Assembly (NCBI GenBank): GCA_015146655.1
Contig: VKHL01000010.1
Span: forward strand, 62,001-126,000
Direction of reading: 5' to 3'
Length of the DNA: 64,000 nt
Source: Ochromonas danica
Lineage: Eukaryota > Sar > Chrysophyceae > Chromulinales > Chromulinaceae
Under the pieces are notes generated by a model. That model searched no databases and was not told where the DNA came from. It saw only the letters and a program-made list of their open reading frames with translations. Numbering within the stretch: the stretch's first letter is position 1; each line of letters starts with the position of its first letter. This document shows positions 20,604-31,219 of the stretch, in pieces. The translations under genes and the position numbers were made by a program.

Positions 20604-21452
20604 ATGGTTTACTTTGTATGTGAAGGTTGCAATGAGGTAGGGTTATCACCATCATCATCACTGTGATCATCATCTTCCTCTAATGATGGTATCCTTGGGT
20701 ATTTCTAATAGACCTTAAAGAAGAACCAAGTAGACAAGCATGCCTATTCTTGTAAAAGTTGTCATGCTGTGACATGTGTTGATTGTCAAGTCTCCTTTTA
20801 TGGTGATGATTATGCTGCACATGTCACATGTATCTCTGAAGCGGAGAAGTATGAGAAGAGCTTGTTCAAGCCTAAAGCGGCTGGCAAGCCCAAGGCCCAA
20901 GACATCTGGAATGAACTCATTGAAGGCGTCGTTGCCATGAAAAGCAAAGCTCCACCTCAAGTCCATCCTTATCTTGAACGCATTAGCAACTTGACGAATG
21001 TGCCACGAAACCAGAAGAAATTCTTGAACTTTGCTCGTAATTCACTTAACATTCGAAGTGATAGTCTGCTGGAAATGATCTGGAAGTTCCTCGATGGTTG
21101 TCGAGTTGAAAGAGAAAAGGAAGTTGAGAAGGAGTCGGCATCAGCCTCTCCACCTTCTAGCAGTGGTGCCAAGGCTGAGAAAGTAGCTGAACCTAGTCCT
21201 GCAGCTCCTGTGGTGGAAGAGAAGGAGAGTAAGAAGGCCAAGAAAGAAAAGCGCAAATTAGAAGAAGTTGTCGCTGAAGTCAAACCTGATGCAGTTAGTG
21301 AAGAGGCTGTTGATAATGATGAGCAAAAGAAGAAGAAGAAAAAGAAAGACAAAAAGGAGAAAGAAGAGGTTGTAGTAGAGGAGGAAGTGGAAGAGAAGAA
21401 GAAAGAGAAAAAGGAGAAGAAAGAAAAGAAGTCTAAGAAGGATAAAGCATGA
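20604..21452 (+). CDS. LYAR-type nucleolar zinc-finger protein
   Basis: Exon 1 is tiny (20604-20636: MVYFVCEGCNE); exon 2 is 20712-21452; total 257 residues. The split N-terminus rebuilds the paired LYAR zinc fingers: CEGCNE ... KKNQVDKHAYSC and CKSCHAVTCVDC ... YGDDYAAHVTC. The segment ISEAEKYEKSLF follows as in other LYAR proteins. LYAR is a nucleolar factor in pre-rRNA processing and ribosome production. Residues 60-135 form a helical region; the last 110 residues are a Lys/Glu repeat tail (KKKKKKKDKKEKEE...) that should act as a nucleolar signal. Without the 33-base exon the first finger would be missed. Confidence 0.9.
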
Positions 21453-21854
21453 TTGATTAGGTAAGAAGAACTTGTACATTTACTTCTGTTGTTGTTTGTT
21501 GGTGGCAATGATGTGAATCCTTTAATTGACTATCCGTGACTCATAATTATTAATCTTTGAGACCTGAGCCCCAAACTTACTGTATATATATGTCCTCCTA
21601 TTGAGTTACCTTTGTGACATTATGCTAACCGTTATTCTGTGTTTCGTTCCAGGCAAATGATCAATGGTCATATTCTTTATGTAGTGCCATATTAGTTCTT
21701 GTAGTGGATATATTGTTTATATTGAGGACATAATGTTAAAAGAAGTACCAGTATTCAGTGCACCAACTTCATCTAATTAACGTTTTCTACGAAAATCAAG
21801 GCCATTCTGTGTTAGCTACGTGGTGATAATGTGTTATGTACTAGCGACATGTTA
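21453..21854. other. Convergent intergenic region
   Basis: 402 AT-rich bases between the 3' ends of the LYAR and SEC10 genes. They contain 3'-UTR-like sequence and no recognisable gene or repeat. Confidence 0.5.
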
Positions 21855-24800
21855 TTATTTCGTGTTATGAGCAAAAAAGCTGGACATCTTTGTGAACATG
21901 TTTTTGGGAGCTTTCTGCTGACCAGAATCTGTAGAGCTTGTGCGAGTTGTGCGATCAACAGGCTCTCCAGACGATGAAATAGTTGTGGTACTTTTCCTTG
22001 CAGCAATAAGAGGATTGATACGTGCAGGAGGAGGAGTGCCCGCAGCCTCCACATTCAATGAGCTGGAAGAAGGGAGGAGGTTGGATGCGGAGGAAGAGTT
22101 CGAATTCTTCCTGCCCAAGCCATTACTAGCAATCCCTATGCTAGCACTGCTTGCCGCTCGATCCACACTAATGCTTCGTCCAACGGGATTACCACCATTC
22201 TTACTGGTCATGATGAGATCTGGTCGCATTACTGCTGTGGAAGGAGTTGAAGAATCATTACCACCTTTCCCACTATTCGCAGCCAAAACATCATCTGGAC
22301 GAGAGGGGAGAAACTTGGAAGATATCACTCTCCCTTTTTGTAATGATTCAGTCTGTCGAGAGATTTCATAATCTGTCTCTGCAGCACGAATATGATATTC
22401 AGCATCTTCCGACTCCAAGGCAGCAACATCAAGAGCAATAGCACCTGATCCCGACCTCTTTCGAGTTACAGCCACTGAATTAGGCCGTCCATTTGTTGAA
22501 TTCCTCATCATTTCTGTCTTAAATAAAGCTGACATTGAACCAGAAACTTTTCTCAACGAGTTCGGTCCTAACTGACGCATACTCTGTCCAGATTGCAGTG
22601 ATTCACTAAATGCCATCACTGTGAAGGGCTTCTTTGCTTCCCATACTAATGGGGTATCCCATTTATAATTCATAAAGGCCGAGCTAATGAATACATGCAA
22701 ACAAACCATAATAAGCTAACAGCACTAGAAACAATAGATAACAAATAAACAACTCACCTCAGCACTTTTGTCCAGTGTTCACTCTCTTTGTTACCACGAC
22801 TATTGAAGTCTGATCTAGCTCGTACCAAAGACAGTACAATGGAACTATCTAAGTGACGGAAATCATTAATGACCATCTATGAATCAAGTAACAACAACAG
22901 TTAACTGTCAATCATCTAGAATAGATGGAAATTGAATAAATGAGATAGTTTACCTGAGCAACATCTTCTCCATCAACAGAAAAGATTACACAAATCTCTT
23001 CGAGACAAGACATCATATCCATAGCATCAGGTGAGTTCATCATAGCCATAACATGTTTATATTCTTGTATATCTCTCATGAGTACTTTTGATCCTTCCAA
23101 TGTAATCTTCTGTTTTCGTAGATGACTAATCAGATTACCAATACATTGTGAACCAAATGGTTTCCAAAACAATGTATTCATATCTACACCAACCAGTTGA
23201 CTCTCATAATTACGTATAGCATTTGTAACTTGAATAATCACTTTGCAGACTGCATCACAAGCAGATGTACAGACTCCTCCGCTCTTCTGAGGATTATTTA
23301 ACAAATTAGTAATTGCATCAAATTTGGGAGCATAATCATATTTAGATTGTAAAGAAACAAGAAGCTTTTCAATATGAAAAGCAACTCCTAACGTCCAAGC
23401 ATGTAAACATTCTCGAACACTACTCATTAACATTTTGAATGTATTACGACGAGCTTCTTTACAAACAACAATTAGATTTGGACTACTCGATAAACTTCGC
23501 ATAAAGGTATCTTCAAAATGTATTTTAATCTGATTCTTTCCATAGATTAAGGAAGTAACAGCTGGTAAGAGATCCATGGGTGGTAAACTGGAATTAGCTG
23601 CTTTAGTAGAGCAGATTTTCAACAAAAAGTTTGTACACGCCTTTGCCCAAGGTATCATTAATCCATCAGAGAGGAAGTTTAATTGTAATATAAAGAGATC
23701 TTTTAGAGAATTGTATAATTTACGATCATCTCGTCCTATACTCTCCATTCGTAAGACAGCATCTGTTGTTACAGTGAAAATAGAATTCAAAAATGTTCGA
23801 TTTGCTACCGTTTTCACTAATAATGAGATAGTCTTCATCTTCTCTGCACGTAATTGAGGTATTTGCATTAAAGTTCCACCTGAAACACGACCAAGACTAG
23901 GTGAATCATCAACTGCCTTACGTAAGAGGTTACCATATTGTGACCGTGTATGAAGTAATTCCTTGTCGAAATAATCTGAAATATATCCTCCCAATACTTG
24001 TGCTATTTGTTCTTCAAAGAACTCACGAATTTCCATATCTGAACGCATTTGTTCTTCCATTTCTTCATCATCAGCTATTTTACTACCACCAAATGTACCT
24101 CCCTCCATATTACCATCTCCTCCTCCACTAATAGTGCCTTCACGACTCTGTCGACCACCCAAAACAATGGGTGCTTTCTTCGCTCTGCGAACAGACTCTC
24201 CTTCACTTCCCATTCCACGCATAACAGGATCAGCAGCACATTCGAGTAACAAGAGATTGAGAGCAGTGAGTTTCTCTCGAACTGTTAGTAAAGCATCCAG
24301 ATAGTCTGCTAACGGTAATTTAGGAGACGGTTCAGGTGGGTAGAGAATAGCATCCACTCTTGCTTGAATACCAAATGCAGGATCAGAAAAGATACGTTGG
24401 ATGAGAGATCTTGTAACTTGAGGAATAGTATTGACAGGAAATATTTTACGAATAAGAGCAAATTGCTCAATACAAACAGTATTGATCATTTGAAATAACC
24501 CTGATAAAAGGTCAATAAGTTGTAAAGACTGTTCTTCACCTTTTGTATGGAAAGCTTGTGTTGGCATGGGGGCTGTCTGTCCTTCGTCATCTTCATCTGA
24601 ATATCCTTCTGAACTCTCATCATCTCCATTTCCTTGATGTTGACGACGACCACCCATCAAAATGTTACCATTAGTTAATCCGTTATTACCATTGGCAACA
24701 GCTGCTGCAACAGAACCTGGTGGAGGAGCCGGTTTGAATTGATTGGCAAAGTCTCTCACTTTAGCCATTAAACTCTTATCCCGATCTTGACGGAAGAAGG

Positions 24801-25620
24801 CATCATTAGGAATACGTCTTTGAATGACACCAAAGATATAACGCTTTTGTAAGGCCACTCCACCATTAAAGAGATATAAACTCTCTGCTAATCCTCTAGC
24901 TTTCTCAATAGAAACTGTATTTTCAGGATCTTGCATGAGATCATTTAAAGCTGCATCGAATTGACCTAATAATTCCATTTCTACAACTCCACCTAGACTA
25001 TCAATTAACTTATTAGCTTTTCTTAAAGTAACAGATTTCGTATCTGGATCATAAGGTGCAATAATCCGTAAGGAATAGAACACTTGAGAAATACTACCCC
25101 AATCCTTGCTTGGTAGATCACCTGGTAGACTCTCACGTAACTTTTGAGAGTTAATAGCTAAGACATTCCCAAATAGATCATCTGAAGCATCTTCAAAATA
25201 TTGTATAAAGGAAAGTAATTCTAATGATTTTTCAATATTTGCACGTTCACGATCAGAAATAGTTAATCGACTACCAACACGTACAGCACCTTCACTAGTA
25301 TGATCAAAGCTTTCTTTAACATGATCAACATGTTTACTAACATCTGTTAATTTCTCATATTGATCATCTAAATCTTGGAATAATGCACTTTCCATAGACC
25401 AGGCGGATTCTTGTAATGTGACAACTTCTTTCTCAATATCTTGAGCGAGATCATCTAAATGATGGAATAAATCATCAAATAATTGACATAACATCTCTTC
25501 AGATGGGATGCCTCCTGTTGTTGTTGACAGGGTATCTACTTGATTGGAAATGAAAGTTGTTGGATCAAATGCTGGCGCATTGATTAATCGACGTGTTGCT
25601 ACCAACGTGGTAGGTTTCAT
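21855..25620 (-). CDS. SEC10: Exocyst subunit SEC10 (EXOC5)
   Basis: Tethers secretory vesicles to the plasma membrane as part of the octameric exocyst. Three exons: 25620-22954, 22876-22758 and 22683-21855, 1,204 residues. The N-terminal coiled coil (LFDDLFHHLDDLAQDIEKEV ... FQDLDDQYEKLTDVSKHVD) and the following SIEKARGLAESLYLFNGGVALQ-type helices match SEC10. The long middle helical bundle (YNSLKDLFILQLNFLSDGL...) continues the family fold. Two acidic, low-complexity inserts lie at about 325-360 and 495-530. The last 230 residues are Ser/Asn/Pro-rich, basic and unlike animal or yeast SEC10 (about 710-870 residues), so this is a lineage-specific tail. The gene is divergent from RSPH9 with a 336-base shared promoter. 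Confidence 0.82.
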
Positions 25621-25956
25621 TTGCGATTTAGAAGAATGAAACCTATGGAACCTACGAAAACTCTGGGGATCCTATAATACTACACTGTGGCAAGCAATAA
25701 TCAACTAAAAGCTGCAGAGAGGGAAGGAAAGGGGCAACGCTTCGCGCCATTTAGACAAATTTTGGATTGGGTTTGCGCCAGTTTTGCCAGTTTTGGACAT
25801 CCCCAATATCCGAATATTCGAATATTCGAAACTCGACTGGTGACCGTTTCACCCGATGATGGAATGAAGACCAAACAAGACCAACAAGCAACAAAGATAA
25901 ATCAGAGCATTTTTCAAAAAATATACATATCCTTTGTAAGTTTCCAGAGTTAGAAG
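25621..25956. promoter_or_regulatory. Shared SEC10/RSPH9 promoter with CGAATATT repeat
   Basis: The 336-base divergent spacer contains CGAATATTCGAATATTCGAA (25811-25830), a tandem and palindromic 8-mer. About 50-70 bases upstream of it lie two CGCC-containing boxes (TTCGCGCCATTT and TTTGCGCCAG) resembling E2F-type sites. No gene is seen. Confidence 0.45.
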
Positions 25957-27011
25957 ATGGACTTGCATCGTATACATCGTGTTGGACCTTTATTAGGCTT
26001 TGGTCTGAATACTGAAGAAGTCTCAGGTTTAGAAGTTGCTATGTTACAAAGAAAGTTACAAGAAAACTTAACTGGAGAGTTTTTCTTTTGGGGAAAAATC
26101 TTTGGTTCTACACAAGATTATCTTGTTGTCTATAATATTAATCCTTTTGATATATTTCCTGAGAAGAAATTCTATTTCTGGTTAGTTTCTCATTCACTGA
26201 CTGACAATCAACTTCATTGGCTAACTTGACTAACTGATTGACTGACTGTCACCGTCACTGTGTGATCTGGTTGACGTCGATTAATAGCATAACCTCAGAC
26301 TACACTTTGAGGTTACTACCTCACTTACCAGAAGACTATATCAAGCAAGCACAGAAGATTCGAACTGCCTTTCTGGGTGATCCTTCTTTTTTCGCATATA
26401 ATGGAGAAGATCCAGAACCTGAGGACCCAGAGGCGCCACCAGTCGAGCGTTTCCGTGAAGTACATCGTCTCTCTTATACAATCAAGGTGAAACTCCTTGT
26501 TCACTCTGTGCTGTAGTCTGTTATTGATGACATTTTTGTTTTGCTTTGTAGCAAATTGATCATGATTGCTTCTTAACTCCTCGTGGTGCCATTTGTATTG
26601 ATGCCACTAAGAAAGTTATCGCTAACTCCACTTTTGCGGGATTAAGTTATGATACTTCGAAATCTTTAAGAGCTTACATGCATATGCGATATCCCGAGAA
26701 CTTGCAAGGTGTTGCTTTGTTGAAAAGACCAGGAATTATCAAGACTGATGACTTTCTAGACTGTGTTGATAAAGATACACCAAAAGGTAAGAGAGATATG
26801 GTTTTATCATTGGCTCAGAAAGTATTATTGTTGACATAATATTTACACAGAAATGTGGGTGATTACTCATGATAATCCTGGACTCATCGTCTTCATGCGC
26901 AACATCTTCTGGGAGGGGTTTGGCTTCTACTCTATCCTTAGATCGGCAGAATTCGGGAATGTCTACTTTGGCAATGGTGTGCCCAATTATGACATTGCAT
27001 TCAGCCTCTAG
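25957..27011 (+). CDS. RSPH9: Radial spoke head protein 9
   Basis: Axonemal protein of the radial spoke head, which transmits signals from the central pair to dynein arms in motile flagella. Four exons: 25957-26180, 26288-26486, 26552-26786 and 26851-27011, giving 272 residues, the normal length. The second exon's acceptor is the AATAG at 26283-26287; a later CAG would create a stop, so the upstream one was chosen, and it rebuilds KFYFCITSDYTLRLLP. Family marks are MDLHRIHRVGPLLGFGL, FFFWGKIFG...DYLVVY, LKRPGIIKTDDFLD and the C-terminal GNVYFGNGVPNYDIAFSL. It implies the organism builds 9+2 flagella at some life stage. Confidence 0.93.
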
Positions 27012-27219
27012 ATTTCTTTATTAATGGAAGCTGTAAGCTGTGTGTGCTTTGTAACTCAACAAACAATGTGATAATGGCTAGCTGAGCTATACAGTCTTCA
27101 TTTTAATGGTCTATTTTATTTCCCACACATGGTGCCCCACCTTGCTTCGAGGAGATTACGTAAAACGAATAAAATTACACACAGTTAATCATGTGGTGTA
27201 CATGCAATAACACGTGACA

Positions 27220-28810
27220 CTAATAAATGGGACAGCCATACTTGCTTCTAACCTTCGTTTGAATAGATTGTAGACATTCCCGAAGACATGTACTCACTTC
27301 TGCCACAGTATGAGAGGAAAACCTAAATCCAGCTTTTCGGGGCAAAAGTTTACCCAATCCTTCGGGTGCAGAGAAGCGCTCAATGGAGCGTACGAGCGAT
27401 TGCACCTGAATTTCAAAAGAGCAAATAAAACAATGCAATCCAACAAAACAAGATGACACCCACCATATCCAAGTCTTCCTTTTCAAGGAGCCACACAGCG
27501 TAATTGTAGAGTAACGTATAAAGCCTGAACTTCACCTTCTTGCACAAGCCTTGGTTCTTGAAATCCAAAGTATCGCAGCAGTCTGCAAGGCATTTCTTCA
27601 GCGCCAAGTCTTGACCAATGCGAAAGGCACATTGAGCAGAAATACCAATCTTGTGTTCTTGCTGATTGATGAAATCAATAAATTGCTGTAAATCTTCGTT
27701 GGCAATTTGCTGATTCTCCACAACATCAGCTCTCCTCACAGAGCAAGCTTCCATGTTCTCGTTCAAAGAGGTTGAAGAACGAGGCGCTTTATCAACACCA
27801 TCATCTGCACTAGCACATTCATCAACATAGGTAGTATGACCACTCTTTCCACTCCTGGTACAGCTGCTATCACTTCTTACGATTGTATGAGAACCACTGC
27901 TACCAGCAATTCCATGAGTAATTGAAGTCACTCCCTGTTGAGGTCGTTGTAAGTTAGACTGAAGTTGCATCAATGCCTCATTACGTAATTCTTCAGGAAG
28001 TGAAGAGATAAAATCTCGCTGGTATCCACTTAATGAAGAGAGCACTTCAGGACTGCTCAAAATCTCTATAACATCGCAATCCTTCTTTCTTATCGTGGCA
28101 GAGGTTGAAACACACTCTGATTCGGGAGTAGATAGAATAGTAACATCAGCATGAAGGGAGGAAGAGGAAGAGGAAGAAGAGGAAGAAGAAGATGAAGAAG
28201 ATGAAGAGGGAGAAGATGAAGAAGAGGAAGGCGTCGGATTGGAGGTTGCAGTGGCAAAGAGTTTTGTGATATTTGCACCAAATCGTCCCTTCAAACCTGC
28301 CGGAGCATATAAACTCTCACTTTGCCTAAGTCCTCTATTAACTGAGTCAACAACCCATTTTGCCGTAACATGAAACATTTTTGCTTTGCTGGAGGTAAAT
28401 TTCGATCTGGAATACTCTTGTTTCAGCTGTGCCTCGGTAAGGTAGTCACAGACCAGATGTGTAATCACTCCAACTTTGTAAGCCAAAGCCTTTCCACCAT
28501 GGAGTGTAATCAATCGACGAATTTCTTCTATGGGTGGATTGGTGATGCCATTGACATAAACGACACAGTCCTTGAAAATATGGGACTCTCTCTTTTGTCC
28601 AGCAAGGTGATGAATCTCATCTAATTTAGCTATCTTATGGGACATATATACATGAAAACTCCCTCCATGATGTTTACCAAGGCTTTGAATGGCTGCTTCA
28701 CTCTCATCTTGAACAAATTCCAGCGAGGTTCTCTTCATTCGATGTGGGTTTTTGGGTTGTGCTATTGCTATTTTGCGTGGGAGGCAACACAACTTTTGCT
28801 GTTTTGGCAT
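27220..28810 (-). CDS. REV1-like protein lacking the Y-family polymerase core
   Basis: Two exons (28810-27464 and 27405-27220), 510 residues. Residues 48-165 are a REV1-type BRCT domain: GGSFHVYMSHKIAKLDE, IFKDCVVYVNGITNPPIEE, LITLHGGKALAY, AKWVVDSVNRG. A Ser-run linker follows (about 205-235). Residues 270-290 (ISSLPEELRNEALMQLQ) fit a ubiquitin-binding motif. The last 110 residues resemble the REV1 C-terminal domain (WLLEKEDLDMVQSLVRSIER ... CLQSIQTKVRSKYG), which binds other translesion polymerases and REV7. The catalytic fingers-palm-thumb region of some 450 residues, normally between BRCT and UBM, is absent, and no space exists for it. Met24-25 (near 28738) is an alternative start. The first ATG is 23 bases from the PTGES2 stop on the same strand. 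Confidence 0.8.
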
Positions 28811-28833
28811 TTAGAGTTTCAATCCTATCCATA

Positions 28834-29670
28834 CTAATGCTTTCTATCCAATCTGCAAACTTCTTGACTATGGACTTCACCTGCGACAGCGTCATACCAC
28901 TTTTTAACAGCAGGCTTCTCCATAACTACATCAAATGTAGGGCAACCTTCAATTGCACGAAGCACACCAAACACCATCAAATCAGGCATGGTGATCTTCT
29001 CTCCATGAAGGAAACGCTTTTCACCAACAGCCTCAGTCCATTCATCAAGGACTGCCAATAGTTCGGCTCTCTCATCTTGAATAGAGTACTTCTTCTTGAT
29101 GCGACCATTGGCGAAGAACATCGCCACCGGTCCGGATGTCCTCACAAGCAAACGCTGTACCGCAGACCACTCATTCACATCCTCTGCATAGGAGAAGCAT
29201 TGCCAACTTTCTGCAAAAGTGCGAGTGATATTAGGATACAGAAGAATAGCCAACCGCTTCTCACTCCATTCCATCCACTTTTCGGTGTCTTCAGTCATTA
29301 GTTCCTTCACTTTGTCACTTGCATGAGTAGAAGAAATACGGGAAATGATCACATCCGATCCATTAAGGACTGCATCGTCAATCTTCGCAATAGGTACCTT
29401 CTTGTATTCTGAAAAGGACAACTCGGCCTTTGTGAGAGGGTTTACTTCCACAGTTTCGTAAGGAATTTGTAAATAATCCAAATAAGCCTTTACTCTGTGG
29501 CAAAAAGGGCATATTTTATATTGGTAGACGATGGGGATATCGTTCTGTTTTTGGATGTTGCCATCACAGAGAGCTCGGGGTCGAAGAAGCAAGGCGGTAC
29601 CACCAATTAAAGCAGCACGATTGGCATAAGTACGAATATTAGCAGCCGCAAAACGAGCACCAAAAGACAT
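28834..29670 (-). CDS. Prostaglandin E synthase 2-like glutaredoxin/GST fusion protein
   Basis: 278 residues in one exon. An N-terminal basic/Ala-rich segment (MSFGARFAAANIRTYANRA) and a short hydrophobic span (IGGTALLLRPRAL) look like a mitochondrial leader or anchor. Then comes a glutaredoxin-like fold with the active site YKICPFCHRVKAYLDY (CPFC), and a GST C-terminal helical domain (DTEKWMEWSEKRLA ... ITMPDLMVFGVLRAIEG). Order and length match PTGES2, whose in-vivo function outside animals is uncertain (heme/GSH binding has been described). I chose the ATG at 29670 because the 31 upstream in-frame residues have no conserved character. It is followed after 23 bases by the REV1-like gene. 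Confidence 0.9.
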   Translation of the reverse strand: MSFGARFAAANIRTYANRAALIGGTALLLRPRALCDGNIQKQNDIPIVYQYKICPFCHRVKAYLDYLQIPYETVEVNPLTKAELSFSEYKKVPIAKIDDAVLNGSDVIISRISSTHASDKVKELMTEDTEKWMEWSEKRLAILLYPNITRTFAESWQCFSYAEDVNEWSAVQRLLVRTSGPVAMFFANGRIKKKYSIQDERAELLAVLDEWTEAVGEKRFLHGEKITMPDLMVFGVLRAIEGCPTFDVVMEKPAVKKWYDAVAGEVHSQEVCRLDRKH

Positions 29671-29959
29671 GGTTAACAGTTGATTCCAAACAAGTTGAGG
29701 GTGTTGTTCTTGTCTGTGGATGAGCGCAGTAGAGCACCAAGCAGGGCAAGGTGGTTCAAGCAAACAATGTGCAAGTAATTGTTGTGGCGCGCGGGAATGG
29801 AGGGGTTGGTAGACTAGGTCAATCCCTCACCCTCACACACGCTGTACCCCAGGTATTGGATGACTTATTAGGAAACAAAATTGAAATAGCATCGCGAGGA
29901 AGAATTAGATAACAGAATAGTTGTGTTTTTTTTAGCATAGTTAACTACTACTAGGAAGA

Positions 29960-31074
29960 ATGTATTATCAAAATAAGGATGAAAGCAATCAGCAACTCCC
30001 CACTCATATTGAGGAAAATCTGTCTATGACAGAGAGAAGTGATATCACTGCTAAGACATTACCCATTGTGACATTCTTTCTCGTCCTAATCTTATGTAAG
30101 AAGAACTTGCATCGTTTATCCTCACCTGACATCAACTGCAATTCTTAGGGGCAGCATTCTTTATCGGACTAGCAACAACCTATCCCACTTTTCCATCTTC
30201 TTGGGTGAAAGATGTATCTCCTAACTATGAGTATCTTTGGTTCTATACTATTGAACCTTGGCCGGAATGTGTGGACGTGCGACCGCAAGTATGGCGCATC
30301 TGGAGTGCCCAGATAGTTCACGGTAAGATAAACCCATCTCCTTGCATTCACAATCTCACTTCAATTGTTTTTTCTCAAGATGGCTTTCTCCACTTGGTTG
30401 CTAACTGTATCATTCTTGCCCTCTATGGAGGATTGGTGGAGAGATGCTATCCATTTGGTCATTTCTCAATGCTTCTGTCCTTTCAACTATCTATGTGTGC
30501 TGGAACGATTGGGTTTGGTTTGATCTATCCTTATCGGGGAATGATAGGAGCTTCTCCTGGTATTTACGGGATGATGGGAAGCATTATTGTCTTGCTTTTG
30601 ATGAAGCGCCATATTCTACCTCCATTAATACGCTTTACGTTTCCCATTGTGCTGGCGGTGCATCTCGGAGTGGATATTCTTCTGTTTTACGTCTATCATG
30701 ATGCCAAAACTGCGTATTCCTCCCATTTCTTTGGGCTCATCACTGGGTTTTTATTGGGTCTCGCAATCATTCTCTTCTCTTCCAGACCCAAAAACAAAGT
30801 GCGCATTTGGTTAGGGTTTGTTACTACATTTGTGCTAGCAAGTTTGTTGGCATTAATGATGACCCAGCGATATGCAAGCGATCCTCCTACTCCTTTGTTT
30901 AGCAGCGGCCATCCCATTATTCATTACCGGGCTGGCGAAGCTCAAAGTTGCTGTCAAGGCTATCTAACATACATCCAAAGATATCCTAAATTGATCCATG
31001 ATTCCGCGGATTCACTTGGTTACTGCGACGGCTATACATTTCATGCATACAACTCCTCTCTACTGCAAGTTTAG
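29960..31074 (+). CDS. Rhomboid-family intramembrane serine protease
   Basis: Three exons: 29960-30095, 30149-30322 and 30380-31074, 334 residues. The N-terminal 45 residues are polar, followed by the first span. After the second intron comes HDGFLHLVANCIILALYG, the family's H-xx-x-N helix. The catalytic serine lies in GASPGIYGMMGSI (GxSxxxYG) and the histidine in SSHFFGLITGFLLGL, so the Ser-His dyad looks intact. About seven spans are present. The luminal or cytosolic tail of 90 residues contains five Cys and could be disulfide-linked. Substrate and organelle are unknown; no clear mitochondrial (PARL) or plastid leader is visible. Confidence 0.88.
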
Positions 31075-31219
31075 AAACTGTTGCTTGACGTTAACTTAAT
31101 AGGATTGATGAACGAAGCGGTTGGTCTTCCCGTTTCCGGGTCCTGTTGCAGTAAGGTACAGCACAATAAATTTGATCAATAAAATTGCTCCCTGAAAAAG
31201 CGAGCGCCGATCAAACATC

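Noticed and set aside
20969-21508. Phe/Ser-rich frame opposite LYAR
   Set aside because: It is the reverse of the Lys/Glu-rich tail and has no splice or start support.
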